Assembly (NCBI RefSeq): GCF_043290135.1
Contig: NW_027464588.1
Location: 3,423,501-3,487,500 of the forward strand
Direction: 5' to 3'
Length of the DNA: 64,000 nt
From: Rhipicephalus microplus
Lineage: Eukaryota > Arthropoda > Arachnida > Ixodida > Ixodidae
Shown here: piece after piece, positions 12,833 through 25,390 of the stretch
Layout: each line of letters begins with the position of its first letter
Numbering within the stretch: the stretch's first letter is position 1
Program-made: the position numbers and the translations under genes
Notes under the pieces: generated by a model
The model's input: the letters and a program-made list of their open reading frames with translations, nothing else
What the model was told of the DNA's origin: nothing
The model's database searches: none

Positions 12833-13509
12833 CGGCGGCAAGTGGTACTGGTCGAAAGTCATGCCGCCTTTTCTATGTTTCTGATAAGATCACTGGCGCT
12901 TGCTTCCTAGTCGACACAGGAGCCCAGGTTAGCGTCATCCCGGCCTCGTGTGCAGATCGCCGTCGCAACAAACAGACCTGCCCACTCCAAGCGATCAACA
13001 ATTCCGCCATTCGCACATACGGCCAACGCTCTCTTACACTTGACCTTGGACTACGCCGTACGTTCCGCTGGATTTTCATCCTCGCTGACGTCTCGCGAGC
13101 TGTTCTTGGAGCTGACTTCCTCAGTTTTTTCAACCTTGCTGTGGACATGCATGCTCATCGCCTCATTGATCTCAACACCCGCCTCTCCATCAGCGGTGTA
13201 CTCTGTACTTCCTCGCCAACGGGACTGCGAGGTCTCACACCTGCTTCGCCGTATGCAAAAATACTCGACGACTTTCCCAGCATCACGAAGCCACACACCA
13301 GAGAGTCACCGGTGAAGCATTCCATCACTCACCACATTGTGACCACTGGACCTCCCGTTGTTACACGACCCCGTCGACTATCTGGAGAACGCCTCGCCAT
13401 CGCCCGCCGTGAGTTTGAGCACATGCTTGAACTCGGCATTGTGTGGCCTTCCTCCAGCAACTGGGCGTCGCCACTCCGCATGGTGCCGAAGAAAGATCCT
13501 GGCGACTAG
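12815..13509 (+). pseudogene. Protease and start of RT, Mag-like element
   Basis: Aspartic protease that would cleave the polyprotein: 'FLVDTGAQVSVIPAS' gives the D-T-G active site, and 'RAVLGADFLS' is the second conserved (I/L)LG-x-D block. The linker 'FPSITKPHTRESPVKHSITH' leads into the RT fingers 'ELGIVWPSSSNWASPLRMVPKKDPGD'. There the frame is cut by a TAG at 13,507-13,509, where Trp (TGG) is usual; the same frame resumes afterwards. Confidence 0.85.
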
Positions 13510-13998
13510 ATACCATGTGGGGATTACCGCGCTCTCAAAGCCCACACCTTACCAGACAGCTATCCCCTTCCTCACAAACAGGATTTCACATCAAATTTGG
13601 CTGGGTGCACAATCTTCTCTAAAATTAACTTAATGAAGGCTTACCACCAGATTCCTGTAGAACACGCCGACATTCCGAAGACGGCCATCACCACCTCATT
13701 TGGTCTGTTTGAATATGTGAGGATGCCTTTTGGATTGCGCAACTCTGCACAGACCTTTCAGCTCACTATCAACGAGGTCACGCGAGGTCTCGATTTCGTA
13801 TTTGCCTACCTTGATGACCTCCTTGTAGCAAGCTCATCCGGCCCTGAGCATGAAGCCCACCTGCGCACCCTGTTCCACCGCCTGGATGATTACGTCTTCG
13901 TAATTAATCCCAATAAGTGCCTCTTCGGCGTCGCTACAATAGAGTTCCTAGGCCACCTTGTCACTCCAAAGGGTATCCAACACTCGGCAGCAAAGTGA
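13510..13998 (+). pseudogene. Reverse transcriptase core, Mag-like element
   Basis: Continues the previous frame after the TAG: 'CGDYRALKAHTLPDSYPLPH', 'FSKINLMKAYHQIPV', 'FGLFEYVRMPFGLRNSAQTF' and the catalytic 'FAYLDDLLVAS' with YLDD intact. In the usual D-L-x-x-A-Y-x-Q block the first Asp reads Asn ('KINLMKAYHQ'), another likely inactivating change. The frame ends at 13,998 through a one-base shift; the reading goes on in a second frame. Confidence 0.85.
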
Positions 13999-15632
13999 AG
14001 GCTATTCAAGACTTTCTGCCCCCGACTTCACTGAAGAGACTCCGAGAATTTCTGGGCCTACTAAACTTTCATCGCCGCTTTCTTCCAAAGTGCACCACAT
14101 TCCTAAAGCCCTTGACCGGCCTATTGGCTAAAAATAAAGATCCGGCTGCGCCACTGGAGTGGCCCAAGGACGCTGCATCTGCCTTCGACGCTGCCAAGAA
14201 GGCTCTGGCAGACGCTACCATGCTCATACATCCCGTCCCTGATGCCCCAATTCGCCTCATCACCGATGCATCAAGCATGGCAGTTGGCGCTGTTCCCGAG
14301 CAGCACGTATCCAGTTGGCAGCCCCTTGGGTTTTTCTCGCAAAAACTGAAGCCACCAACGACAAAATACAGTACATTTGCCCGAGAACTCCTCGCGGTAT
14401 ACCTCGCCATCAAACATTTTCGTCATTTATTGGAGGGCCGGGACTTTTACGTCGTTACAGACCACAAGCCCCTGACGTTTGCCTTTCACCGCAATCACAA
14501 CAATTATACTGCGCGGGAGATCCGTCAACTATGCTTCATTTCCGAGTTCACTGTGGATCTCAGACACGTACATGGGCCAGAAAATGCTGCTGCTGATGCA
14601 CTATCCCGCATCGATGCCTTGTCGACCCAGCCACCACTAGACATGGAAAAGCTAGCAGCTGCCCAAAGCAACAATCCTGAGCTGCATCGTCTTCACTCTT
14701 CATCCATGTTTCTATCGTTCACGGAGTGCTCGCTTCCATTTTCTACCTCATTAATAACGTGCGAAACGTCTACTGGTATCCCTCGGCCCTTCGTGCCTTC
14801 AGCTTTTCGTCGTGCAACCTTCGATCAATTGCACAACATGAGCCATCCAGGTATTCGTGCGACCCAGAAGCTAGTCACATCTCGTTTCGTTTGGCCAAGC
14901 ATCAATGCTGATGTCCGACGCTGGGCGCAAACCTGCTTTGAGTGCCAGCGCGCTAAAGTTCACCGTCACACTGTCCCGGCAACATCCCCGTTTCGGCCTC
15001 CAGACGCAAGGTTTTCTCACGTCCATCTCGACATCGTCGGTCCTATTCCGTCATCGCAAGGAGCCTGTTACCTGCTGACATGTGTGGATCGCTTCACCCG
15101 ATGGCCGGAAGCGCTTCCCATTTCCGACACAACAGCACCAACAGTTGCCAAGGCTTTCACAAACGGCTAGGTGTCGCGCTTTGGATGCCCTTCTGTCGTC
15201 ACCACTGATTGCGGTCGTCAATTTTAATTGGCCTTTTTCACCGCACTTGCCAATATCCTGGGCATTCGACATATCCACACAACTTCCTACCATCCTTCCA
15301 CCAATGGCATGGTCGAACGGCTTCATCAACAACTGAAAGCTGCCCTCACTGCTCACCAGCCAAGGGAACGTTGGCTCGACCACCTCCCCTTTGTACTTCT
15401 AGGCATCCGATCAGCATTGAAAGTGGATCTCGGCTGCTCATCAGCCGTACTAGTCTATGGCGTTTCCCTGCGTCTTCCTGGAGAATTCTTCGAGCCACCA
15501 TCGCTCGCCACCTTCCACTCACGATGCCTCCACGTACAATCGAGAGCTGCGCACCACGTTTCGGGACCTTGCTCCTGTGATTCCTGCCGAACGACACACC
15601 CAGTCTGTCTTCTTCAGTCAGGATCTGCATGA
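13985..15632 (+). pseudogene. RNase H and integrase, Mag-like element
   Basis: Starts with the RT connection 'IQDFLPPTSLKRLREFLGLL'. RNase H follows with 'LITDASSMAVGAV' and 'YVVTDHKPLTFAF'. The integrase has an H-H-C-C zinc finger ('MSHPGIRATQKLV...CFECQRAK') and a core with 'HLDIVGPI', 'TTDCGRQF' and 'TNGMVERLHQQLKA', giving the D, D, E residues. TAG at 15,168-15,170 and a stop at 15,225-15,227 break the core. Confidence 0.84.
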
Positions 15633-15639
15633 CTGCAGT

Positions 15640-15909
15640 CACGTCTTCGTTCGGCGTGGCCAAATACGGCCACCACTAACACCAGCCTATGATGGCCCCT
15701 TCCGCGTACTCCATCGTACACCTAAGACGTTCACGCTGGACATCAATGACCGTGAAGACGTCGTGGCTGCTGTTCGACTGATACCTGCGTATATCACTGC
15801 TCTCGCGGCCGCGGGGTTTCAATCTAAAGTCTGGATGCCAACATCCAAGCATGTCCACTGGGCGACTCCTCTGGTGATTCCTACGGCTCTCGCTCTACGG
15901 GGGGAGCCC
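15640..15909 (+). pseudogene. Integrase C-terminal domain, Mag-like element
   Basis: Read in a third frame relative to the integrase core: 'VFVRRGQIRPPLTPAYDGPF' followed by 'RVLHRTPKTFTLDIN' is the GPY/F-type C-terminal domain. The frame runs on into the 3' LTR. The last bases before the LTR form a purine-rich tract. Confidence 0.78.
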
Positions 15910-17100
<1,191 letters not shown>

Positions 17101-18190
17101 TCACAAACGCACGCGCACTGTGTACAGGCTTCACAATACAGCATGTAAAATCACAGTAATATTGCCTTGCACTAGTGTACATTGCCGTTGGGTTTTAGGG
17201 CATCTAATTATCAGAACAACTTCGTGGTTTCAAGTTGGCCACCCATTACAATAGGCACACTCGTTACTGTGCCTATTTCCGTAAGACTACGTAGTGGATG
17301 CTTAGCAAGTTCACAAATATTTCACGCTCATAATTGCTCGAGGCTTCAAGCATGCTACCCACTACAAAAGATGCAGCCATATGCTGAAGCTCCACTGACA
17401 CAAGCCGCTTTCAACGTTATCGATAGTAATTCACAACCTAATATTCTCCAGTACTATCATACAATAAAAAAATTTGCAACATATCCACGGAGTGAATGAT
17501 GGAGAGTAGGGCAAAGCATTCGTCCATGCATTCATTCTTCCGTCCGTGCATGCGTCTGTTCGTGCGTCCGTGCCCTCGTCCGTTCATGCATCCCCCCCTG
17601 CGTCCGTTCATGCGTCCATGCGTTCGTTCATCTATTCAACACTTTAAGTACCACCATCTTCCATCTTTTCATCATATATTCCCCATATAAAAGCACCGCC
17701 ATCCAGCGGACAATCCAAGGACTAAACGAGGGGTGGCACACGCACACTTTATTACGGCTTGCGCGTCGGGTCTACTTCCCACCTTTAACAACCTCGAGTT
17801 TATGGTATATACTAATTCACTGCATTCATGGCACTGCGGCCCAACGCTCGCTAAACCTTTCTAAAGCTAAGGAGGTTACACCCAGCGAGTATAACGTAGC
17901 AACCCTTTCTTGTCAGATAGTGCTCATTGCACATGCCAATGGCTGCTAATAGGGATCGCAGCGTGCGCGTTCATTAAAAGCCGAATGTTCCGGTCTCTCA
18001 TTCCCCATTAACAGACGTTTGCATGTACATGGAGCATTATTTTTATTTTTCAACAACGCACACAAGAAATCTCTCACCGGCACCACTTTGGAGGTCAAAA
18101 TTTTATACTCGTTAGATACTACAACAGCTACGAGGGATGAACGGGCGCCGCTATAAGCAGCTTCACCCCTGAAAAACAAAATGCCCCATA
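17101..18190. other. No gene; degenerate minisatellite inside
   Basis: No recognisable coding sequence. 17,510-17,640 is a degenerate short-period array of words such as 'cgtccgtgcatgcgt' and 'cgttcatgcatcc'. The block 'cggagtgaatgatgga' just before it recurs in similar form near 20,190, pointing to a dispersed repeat. Confidence 0.5.
17510..17640. repeat. Degenerate CGTTCATGC-type minisatellite
   Basis: About 130 bp of variants of an 8-12 bp word (cgtccatg, cgttcatg, cgtccgtg). Too degenerate for a fixed period. Confidence 0.65.
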
Positions 18191-18199
18191 TTTTCACTT

Positions 18200-19260
18200 C
18201 CCACTTCTTGAGCGGAGGTACCTTGCACAGACTTTGTTCTGCGGTCGCATTTGGTACCTTTCTCACGTGGAGCATCCGCCTTTACGCATCGTGAGGTCAT
18301 TGCAATCTGCCTTGTGTTCCTTCTTTTGGTCCGGTGGCACTGAGTTGGTTTCTCGTGCGGCGTTAGGACAGCAGCGTTCCCAGGGAGGTTTTGCTTTCCC
18401 TTTGATATCAATACGATGCCGGCTATTGACCTTGCGCTTCCTGTTGCGCCTCGTACAAGGGGAGAAATCCCCAGCACGAACTCTGGCATATTAGTTTCGA
18501 GGCACTCACCTTCGGTATTTAATGCCTAATGTGCACTTCAATGGGGGCTCACAATCAGTAGTACTTCCTTCGTATTATGCAACAGCTGTCGCGTTTTTTT
18601 CGTCATATCCAGTCGGCTTGCCCTGCGGTAGATGTATTAGACAATCCTATCGTTGACACAACAGCCGCTTTCTTGCTCCTCTTATTTCCTCCGGCACGCC
18701 GCACCCGTTCTAGTCGTGTGTCTTGAAGCACGCTGACGGCATCATTTTTGACTGGCCACCTCCGGGGTTTCATGTGGAGGCTTGGGTGGGGTGTTCTTCC
18801 TACCCTTGGCCCCCTCAAAAGGTGGAGAATGGTCCAGTCGTCAACATGTTTGAACTGCTCCCTACGGGAAACAAAACAGCATTTTTTGAAACAATGCGTC
18901 GTTACACGTGTTTTCTGGAAGGCTGTGCATGCACAATTTCGTGGCCTCAAGGTAAACCGCTTTCTTTCTTCCGGACATCGTTCTCGAGGTCGTTTCGCCT
19001 GCCTTCTGATTGTTGCTGGTGCCCACTGTCTTTGGCGTAACCACTGTCAGGCTGTTGCAGCAGGTCGTCGCCACCATTCTCTCTTCCCGATTTTGGAGCA
19101 ACTGTACAAAGAAATACTATCTGTTTTGTCGGAGGAACTCTTGTTTTTGGGTGAGGAGGAATTCCTTCGACACTGGTCCTGACCTTTTGTTCGTCTGCGA
19201 GAGTCGTGTAAAGCTTTTTTCAGACCTGCCTGGCCTTCGTAGGTTATTCTTTGTTTAGTA
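18200..19260 (+). mobile_element. L1/Tx1-like LINE, 3' end fragment
   Basis: 18,234-18,494 reads 'ALCSFFWSGGTELVSRAALG' and 'QGGFAFPLI', the post-RT block of L1/Tx1-type LINEs (F-L-W-x-G ... G-G-L-x-x-P). 18,748-19,182 continues with 'CLNCSLRETKQHFLKQC', the C-x2-C ... H-x4-C zinc-finger tail of ORF2. The two parts lie in different frames. No RT core remains, so the copy is 5'-truncated. The frame closes near 19,180; the 3' UTR continues for an unknown length. Confidence 0.75.
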
Positions 19261-20882
19261 CTCGCACAAATACCTTGTAAATACTATGTAAATACCTTAT
19301 ATACACATCCTTATATTTCATTTGTGTAATTTTCGTTTACCATGTGTTGTGCATATGTAGACATATCTTTTTGTAACAATTCTTGTGTATCTGTGTATGT
19401 TGTATTCCGTGTACAAATGTAAACACATCTTTTTGTAACGAGTTTTGGTGTGTCTGTGGATGCTGTGTCCTGTCGCGATGTTCTGTTGGATTGAGATAAT
19501 GTTCACTGTCCGTGAGAATAAATTTCTGTAAACATAAAAGTATTTTGATCTCTCCACACTTCTAAAACATAACGTGCATTTTGTTGATGCTGTGACAAAC
19601 GACAGTGAAGAGTTTTGTCCGGTGCTTTTGCAATGGGTTGAAGCAGTCACCCACACACTTGTTTCGTTATTCGCATTGTGTAATACCTGGTTGTTGCTTT
19701 ACAGTTCCAAACGTTTTATAACGCATGTTAACGCGATTGCTTAGTAAACATAAAGCCTGCATATGGTTACTTTGCAATGGATTTTTGCACACCGGCGTAG
19801 CTCAGCGGTGTAACGCGGCTGCCGTGGACACTGGTTCAAACTCCATGCAATCCTGGATATTTTTCTAATTATTATATTTCTTTTATATCACACCGTAGCG
19901 CATAGTGGTGACGAACACTGGGGCTTGCGGCAACGGCAGACAACTACAGCACCCTTCTTATCATCTCATACCAGCTTTCGCTGTGAAATTCAGCCATTGG
20001 CCATCCACTTTGGGCGCACAGCGCGATTGCTCAAGATACAAGTTTATTGACTCTTTTTTTTTCAGCTACCACTACGCCTGCCTCCGCGGCGTAAGGCATT
20101 TGTGTGAGTACTGTTCACGTGTTTGGTTACGTACCAACGCAATGTACTCAGCGCAGATGCCTTGTGTCCAAAAAAAAATCGCACCATATTGACGGAGTGA
20201 ATCATGATGAGTGGGTGAAGCTCCGGAGGTACATCAGTAAACCGTGAATCCTCCGTACATCTTCCCCATTTGATCATCAAGTAAAGACAGTGAGCACGCG
20301 CTGCAACCGTTTTCCGAGCCCTCCGCTCCGCCGCCTTGTCTTTGTCGCTCATATTCGAAGCACACAGACTGCCGGCGAAAGAGAAAGCGTGCCAAGAGCG
20401 AACACATTTTAACGCAAGAGTGAACGTGGTCTCCTATCCCACGAGATCACGTATCAGAGTAGAGCGAGTGCAGCAGCATCATCTAGTGAGTGCTCTGAGT
20501 ACCAGCGGTGGCTTCTACTATGCGGGACTTGCCTATGTTTTAAGAAGCTTCGTCCCTAAAAAAAAACATGACAGGCCTGAGCGAAAAGGGCAGCACCGCT
20601 ACAGCGAAAGCTGAAAAATTGGCACTTGTAGCATTTTAACCCGGCTCCTAGTTTTTATCTGTGTGAATTCACTGTCGGAAAGCTCAGAATAGTGCACCGT
20701 CATGACTCCTCTTGAGCGGCCTACTGTCGCGGACAACGCGTAGTGACACTGTCCCGCTGCGCTGCTAATTCTTGCGCCCAAGGACGATGCAGTAATGCCG
20801 ACAAACATTTATAAGCGGAACCGTTCTCAACGTGCGCTTTTAAATTCGAAGCATTCTTAGTGAACTTCAGCGAATTTGAGCG
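19261..20882. other. Non-coding; tRNA-like relic and dispersed repeats
   Basis: No supported gene. Contains a degenerate tRNA-like stretch (19,792-19,856) and a polyadenylation-like 'gagaataaatttctg' near 19,500. A block at about 20,180-20,560 ('tgacggagtgaatcatgatgagtgg', ending near 'gaagcttcgtcccta') looks like a dispersed repeat unit. Confidence 0.45.
19792..19856 (+). pseudogene. tRNA-like relic
   Basis: 'tagctcagcggt' resembles a tRNA D-arm (A box) and 'ctggttcaaactcc' a T-arm (B box) at roughly tRNA spacing. The arms do not close well and the 3' end is poor, so this is a tRNA pseudogene or a SINE head, not a working tRNA. Confidence 0.5.
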
Positions 20883-21300
<418 letters not shown>

Positions 21301-21344
21301 GCCGCTTACGACTTCTAGCTCTCCTGCTGTTTCAATATAGGTAT

Positions 21345-22185
21345 CGATACCAAACTTCGTATGACATAACATGACTGTATGATGAGCATACGTGACTATT
21401 CATAACATGAAAATCAGGACATCGATGTTATGAAAGTTATCATTTACATATCATGGTCTTGCTGCTCTTGCGGTGGTTTCGTTCACATGACATGTTGCAA
21501 AACTGGTATGGTATGACATGACTGCATGGCGAACACAAGCGGCACACCTAACATGAAAATCATGACATGCGTGTCATGTATCGACATGACTACATGCCAC
21601 ACTATGATGCGCTCGGGCCGTTTCGAAAGCTTCGCATGCACCAAACTTGGTATTACGGGACGTGAATATGAGACGAAGGTATATCACTGGTGCAAACGTG
21701 ATAACCATAGCATGCGTGCCATGTATTAACATGACAACATACCACACTGATGATGCCCTCGCGTCCGTTTCGCTTGCTCCACATGTAGGAAATTTGGTAT
21801 TACTTGATGTCAAGAGACGAGAAAGGTGAATGCCACGTCCAAGCATGATAATCATGATACGCGTGTCATGTAAAACATGATTATATGCTACGCTAATAGC
21901 ATGCTCGTAACCGTTACACTAGTGCCATATATACGAAATTTGATATTACATGACGTTAATGGACGACAAATGCAAATGACAGGTCGAAACAAGATAATAG
22001 TGGTATTCGTGTCATGTAGAGCTTGACTACGTGCTACGCTAATAGCGTGCTAGCGGCTGTTTTGCTTGCTCCAGATATACCAAATTTGGTATCAGATGAC
22101 GTGAATAGATTACAAAGGCTGAAGGTAAATGACACGTAAAAATATGATATTCATGATATGAAAGTCATGTACGACATAATTTACC
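21345..22185. repeat. Diverged ~146-bp satellite array, about six units
   Basis: The block 'ccaaatttggtat...gacgtgaat' recurs at 21,349, 21,498, 21,640, 21,788, 21,933 and 22,079, a spacing of 142-149 bp. Between these, 'catgataatcatgat' and 'cgtgtcatgta' recur in phase. Units are well diverged, so the array is old. It follows directly on the TATC array. Confidence 0.82.
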
Positions 22186-22212
22186 TCCGCTTCGTAACAT
22201 TGAGCTTATTTT

Positions 22213-22290
22213 AAAATGACATATCAACCTTCCTCTTTCGTGCTTCGCATATCATCGATTCCCATTTTATGTGGGATCGGCTAATTTTTT
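22213..22290 (+). repeat. Dispersed repeat, copy 1
   Basis: 'tgacatatcaac', 'tcgtgcttcgca' and 'atcatcg.ttccca' also occur in the same order at 35,373-35,445. No coding potential seen. Confidence 0.65.
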
Positions 22291-22410
22291 TGCCCTTTAA
22301 GGTCTCATATTGGCGCCTTTCCACGCCTTCTTGGAACAACACATGCACGGCTTGGCAGCCCAGCGCCATACGGCCTTGGCGTCAGAGTGCCCGTTCGTTG
22401 AATAACCTTG

Positions 22411-22490
22411 GTGCTCGAAATTTCTGCACCCTTCCACTACGGCATTTCTCATAATCATTAGGTGGCTTTCGCGGTGTTAAATCCCAACAG
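22411..22490 (+). repeat. SINE 3' tail remnant
   Basis: 'gctcgaaatttctgcaccc', 'cactacggcatttctcataa' and 'gtgttaaatccc' follow the end of the SINE family at 16,437 and 59,321. Diverged; the head is absent. Confidence 0.65.
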
Positions 22491-22499
22491 TGATATTAT

Positions 22500-23680
22500 T
22501 AACCGTTCGGCTTAGTGCGTGGGTGGCATATATGCTCTTTTGTATAAGAACGCCAGCCGCGTGACATGTATAAAGTATACAATGGAGTCTTCATCATGGA
22601 AGCCAGCCGAAGGGCATAAATGCCAACCCTCTTTTTCTGCATCAGTTTTCTAAAAGGGCTTAACTGCACGGCCAGAGAGTCACGACACCTTGGCCCTCTT
22701 TTGGCAAAAGCTTTTGTCTGAGTGGACGAGCACATTTTAAATACTAATAGACAATGAAGCCACACTTGTCTATAGACAATTTATTGCAGCTATATCGCTA
22801 ATTGAAACCTAGATGGCGCCACAACACCATGAACGACTCTTTACCATGGCCGTCTTTCTGCCGTGGCGTTCCGCAGCCCTGCTCAACAACAGTTTCCTGT
22901 CGTTTGCTCGCAGTCCCCGCAGCGTCTGAGCGCATGCGAGCAAAGTGAGGCTGACACTGTGGGGACGCGGAGCAGATGAGGCGACAAGAATCTTCAGCAG
23001 TGCTCATGAAGGTCACAGCTGAAAGACGGCTACGGTAGGAAAGTGAACATGGCGGCAACTATGGGTGCAGTTTTCTTCCGCCTCAATCTTATGTCGTCCT
23101 CCTACGCTATGTGGCCCATAAGTTCGCAGCGCATGCGTTTATTTGCTTTATATTTACGCCCTGAAGCTTCGAGAGCAATGTATTCATCGGTATTTTGCAG
23201 TGCTTTCAAGATTAATTCTCAAATTTTCCGAGACAAGGCTTAGCAGGCATGGCTAAATAAACACAGCTAACCTCCTTAATAAAGACAGTACATGCATGAT
23301 CTCTTGTCCCCAACGTAGGAGGACACAAACTGGTAGCTGATTCCACCATTTACTTATTGCGGTGACGACAGCGGCTTAGCAGCAAAAGTGAGTGTGAATC
23401 GAAGCACGTAGCCGCGTCTGCACAGGTGCTGCCATGCATATGTTGGCTTTTAAACAGCGTACCCATGGGGTCGCTTCACTGGCCCACTGCGTTCCCTTGG
23501 GAAACTGGCTGAGAGAAAGCCAGTTTGCGGTTATGTAATCAAACACAACAGCGCGTGGGTGCCGTAGCATAAAATTGTCTACAGCGCCAAGCCAGCCATT
23601 TTATTGCTATTTTCTGCAGAAATATGCAAGCACGTATCACGTAATGATGCCTAACATATCCGTACTGCATGCTAGGTCCT
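22500..23680. other. No recognisable gene
   Basis: Short frames only (up to 88 codons, 22,499-22,765 minus). A moderately GC-rich part at 22,800-23,040 could be a relic of an exon or transposon, but no motif supports either. Confidence 0.45.
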
Positions 23681-23684
23681 TGAA

Positions 23685-23945
23685 TAGGTCGGCGAACTTA
23701 CTCAAGAGTCGACTCACTCGGACTCAATCAGACTCAGATCGTGCCGTGAGTGTAGTGAGCCTGGGTGAGTAATATTTCCGTGAGTGTGAATCTGAGTGAG
23801 TCCGGTTGAAAAACAATTTCGTGATTGTGAGTTCGAGTGAGTTTGGCTGAGGAAGAATTTTGCGAGTCTGAATCTGAGTGAACCCAAAACGCAACATGTA
23901 TCTCTTGAGTGAGTCTGAGCAAGTTCCACTTTTTTTGCCGACCTA
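23685..23945. mobile_element. GTGAG-rich foldback element
   Basis: Ends 'taggtcggc' (23,685-23,693) and 'gccgaccta' (23,937-23,945) are perfect inverted repeats; just inside them, complementary 'gactcactc' and 'gagtgagtc' words extend the pairing loosely. The middle is a degenerate array of 'gtgagtctgagtgagt' words at about 55-60 bp intervals. No coding capacity. This could be a MITE or a palindromic satellite unit. Confidence 0.6.
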
Positions 23946-24117
23946 ACGTCCTATCTATTCATCTTCAACATTACTATCAGCCTTTCCTGCTATTTATGCG
24001 AATTTTATTCACTTGAGCAGGTGCAACTCGCTCGATATAATGAGTCAATAACTGCCTGTTGAGTGATTTCGGGTTGTCTGATGTAGAGATTGGTACATAC
24101 GAGATGGTGAAACATCG

Positions 24118-24312
24118 CTAGCCTTTGTTTAGTGCCGGTTGTGGCTCCGCTGTTGATGACGTCCTGCGAAGCTTACTTTTCAACCGGCGGGTATTGAATG
24201 TCTTGAAGTCGGCTTCCAATTCCATTTCTTCCACTGATGAGCTGTCTGTGGAATCCTCACAAGGAGCAGATGCGCCAACGCGGTCACCCACCTTCGGTCC
24301 ATCATTAGGCAA
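24118..24312 (-). pseudogene. Short acidic/basic ORF at outer end of left arm
   Basis: 64 codons; a Ser/Glu-rich middle (STDSSSVEEMELEADF) is followed by a basic stretch (RRLKSKLRRT). Nearly the same frame is kept at 46,574-46,768 in the right arm. It may be the C-terminal end of the Gypsy-type polyprotein, but no family motif proves this. Confidence 0.35.
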
Positions 24313-24524
24313 ACGGCTGGGGCCCGTGGTCTCGTTGGATGGATGGTCTCCCCTCCCGATGAGTGACGTCCTCCGTTCCGCTTGTTCAGAGAAAGTCAGA
24401 AATTCTTACAGTTTAATAAATAACGAAAGGTGTTCAAGGCAGATTTATGCCCGAACGCACTTCTTTTTCCTCGCTTTCCAGTCGAGAGTCATCTGGATGG
24501 CACCGGATTGAAATTATCACCGAG

Positions 24525-25227
24525 CTAATTGGAACATTTGTCGATAGAGTCTTCAACCGAGATGTTTGATGGCCAGAAGGTCATCATTTCCCTCATAAGG
24601 TCCGAAGTGAAACAAGAGGCCTGATTGCAAGGTATTTCCCGGCGAAAGTCAACGTGGGAAGACATTTCCACCAACCCATCTATCACAGTCGCTGAGTCAA
24701 TTGCCGGTAAAACGATTGCGTCTGGATATCGCGTGGCGAAATCGAGCATGGTCGATATGTGATTGTTGCCCCTAGTTGGAACCGGCTGTACGTGTCCAAT
24801 AATGTCCACGGCTACACGTTCAAATGGCGTGTCAATCAGGCGCATTTTCTCAAGAGGTACCTCGCCAACTTTGTTTTTGGTACACCATTTAGCACGCGTC
24901 ACAGTACCACGCGTATCTTTTGATGTTTTCCAGGAATCCCGGCCAGTAGAACAAACTTAGCATCTGGTCAATTGTTCTTGTTACTCCTTGATGACCAGAC
25001 TTCAAAATTTGATGGGCCATCTTCAACACTTGATTTCGCTGCTTGAGAGAAACGACCACCTGCTGCACGAATTTGCCTGAAGGTATTCGGTAGTTACGAT
25101 GCAATAATGACTGCTCTATGCTAAACGAATACTGGGCCAATCCTCTTCTATAGAAAACTTGCCCAACTTTGTTCTTGCAAGCCTCAAGGGTCTTATATTT
25201 TGCTTGTCCCATGTCGAGCTCTCTCAA
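24525..25227 (-). pseudogene. Integrase remnant (left arm)
   Basis: 24,889-25,227 holds the H-H-C-C zinc finger: 'MAHQILKSGHQGVTRTID' and 'WPGFLENIKRYAWYCDAC'. After a frame change, 24,525-24,902 begins the core with 'FERVAVDIIGHVQP' (first Asp) and 'DFATRYPDAIVLPAID'. At the second catalytic site this arm reads 'PCNQASCFTSDLM', with Asn, where the right arm keeps Asp (PCDQ). The frame ends about 20 residues later; no third catalytic Glu is seen. Confidence 0.75.
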
Positions 25228-25390
25228 TTTTTATCCTAAAACTGTTGACGTTGACGGTAGCTGAATCAGGCTTTATCCTTGTGCTCTTGATACTGCCCAG
25301 TGATGATTTCAACCAACGGCTTTCTTTGTTCTCATATATTGTCCCTGCAATGCAGTTCGGACTCATGTTCCTTTCGACCAGTTTCTCTTT

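Noticed and set aside
22798..23243. Opposed frames in a GC-richer patch as a host gene
   Set aside because: Frames are short, lack motifs and splice context, and the patch is too small to judge.
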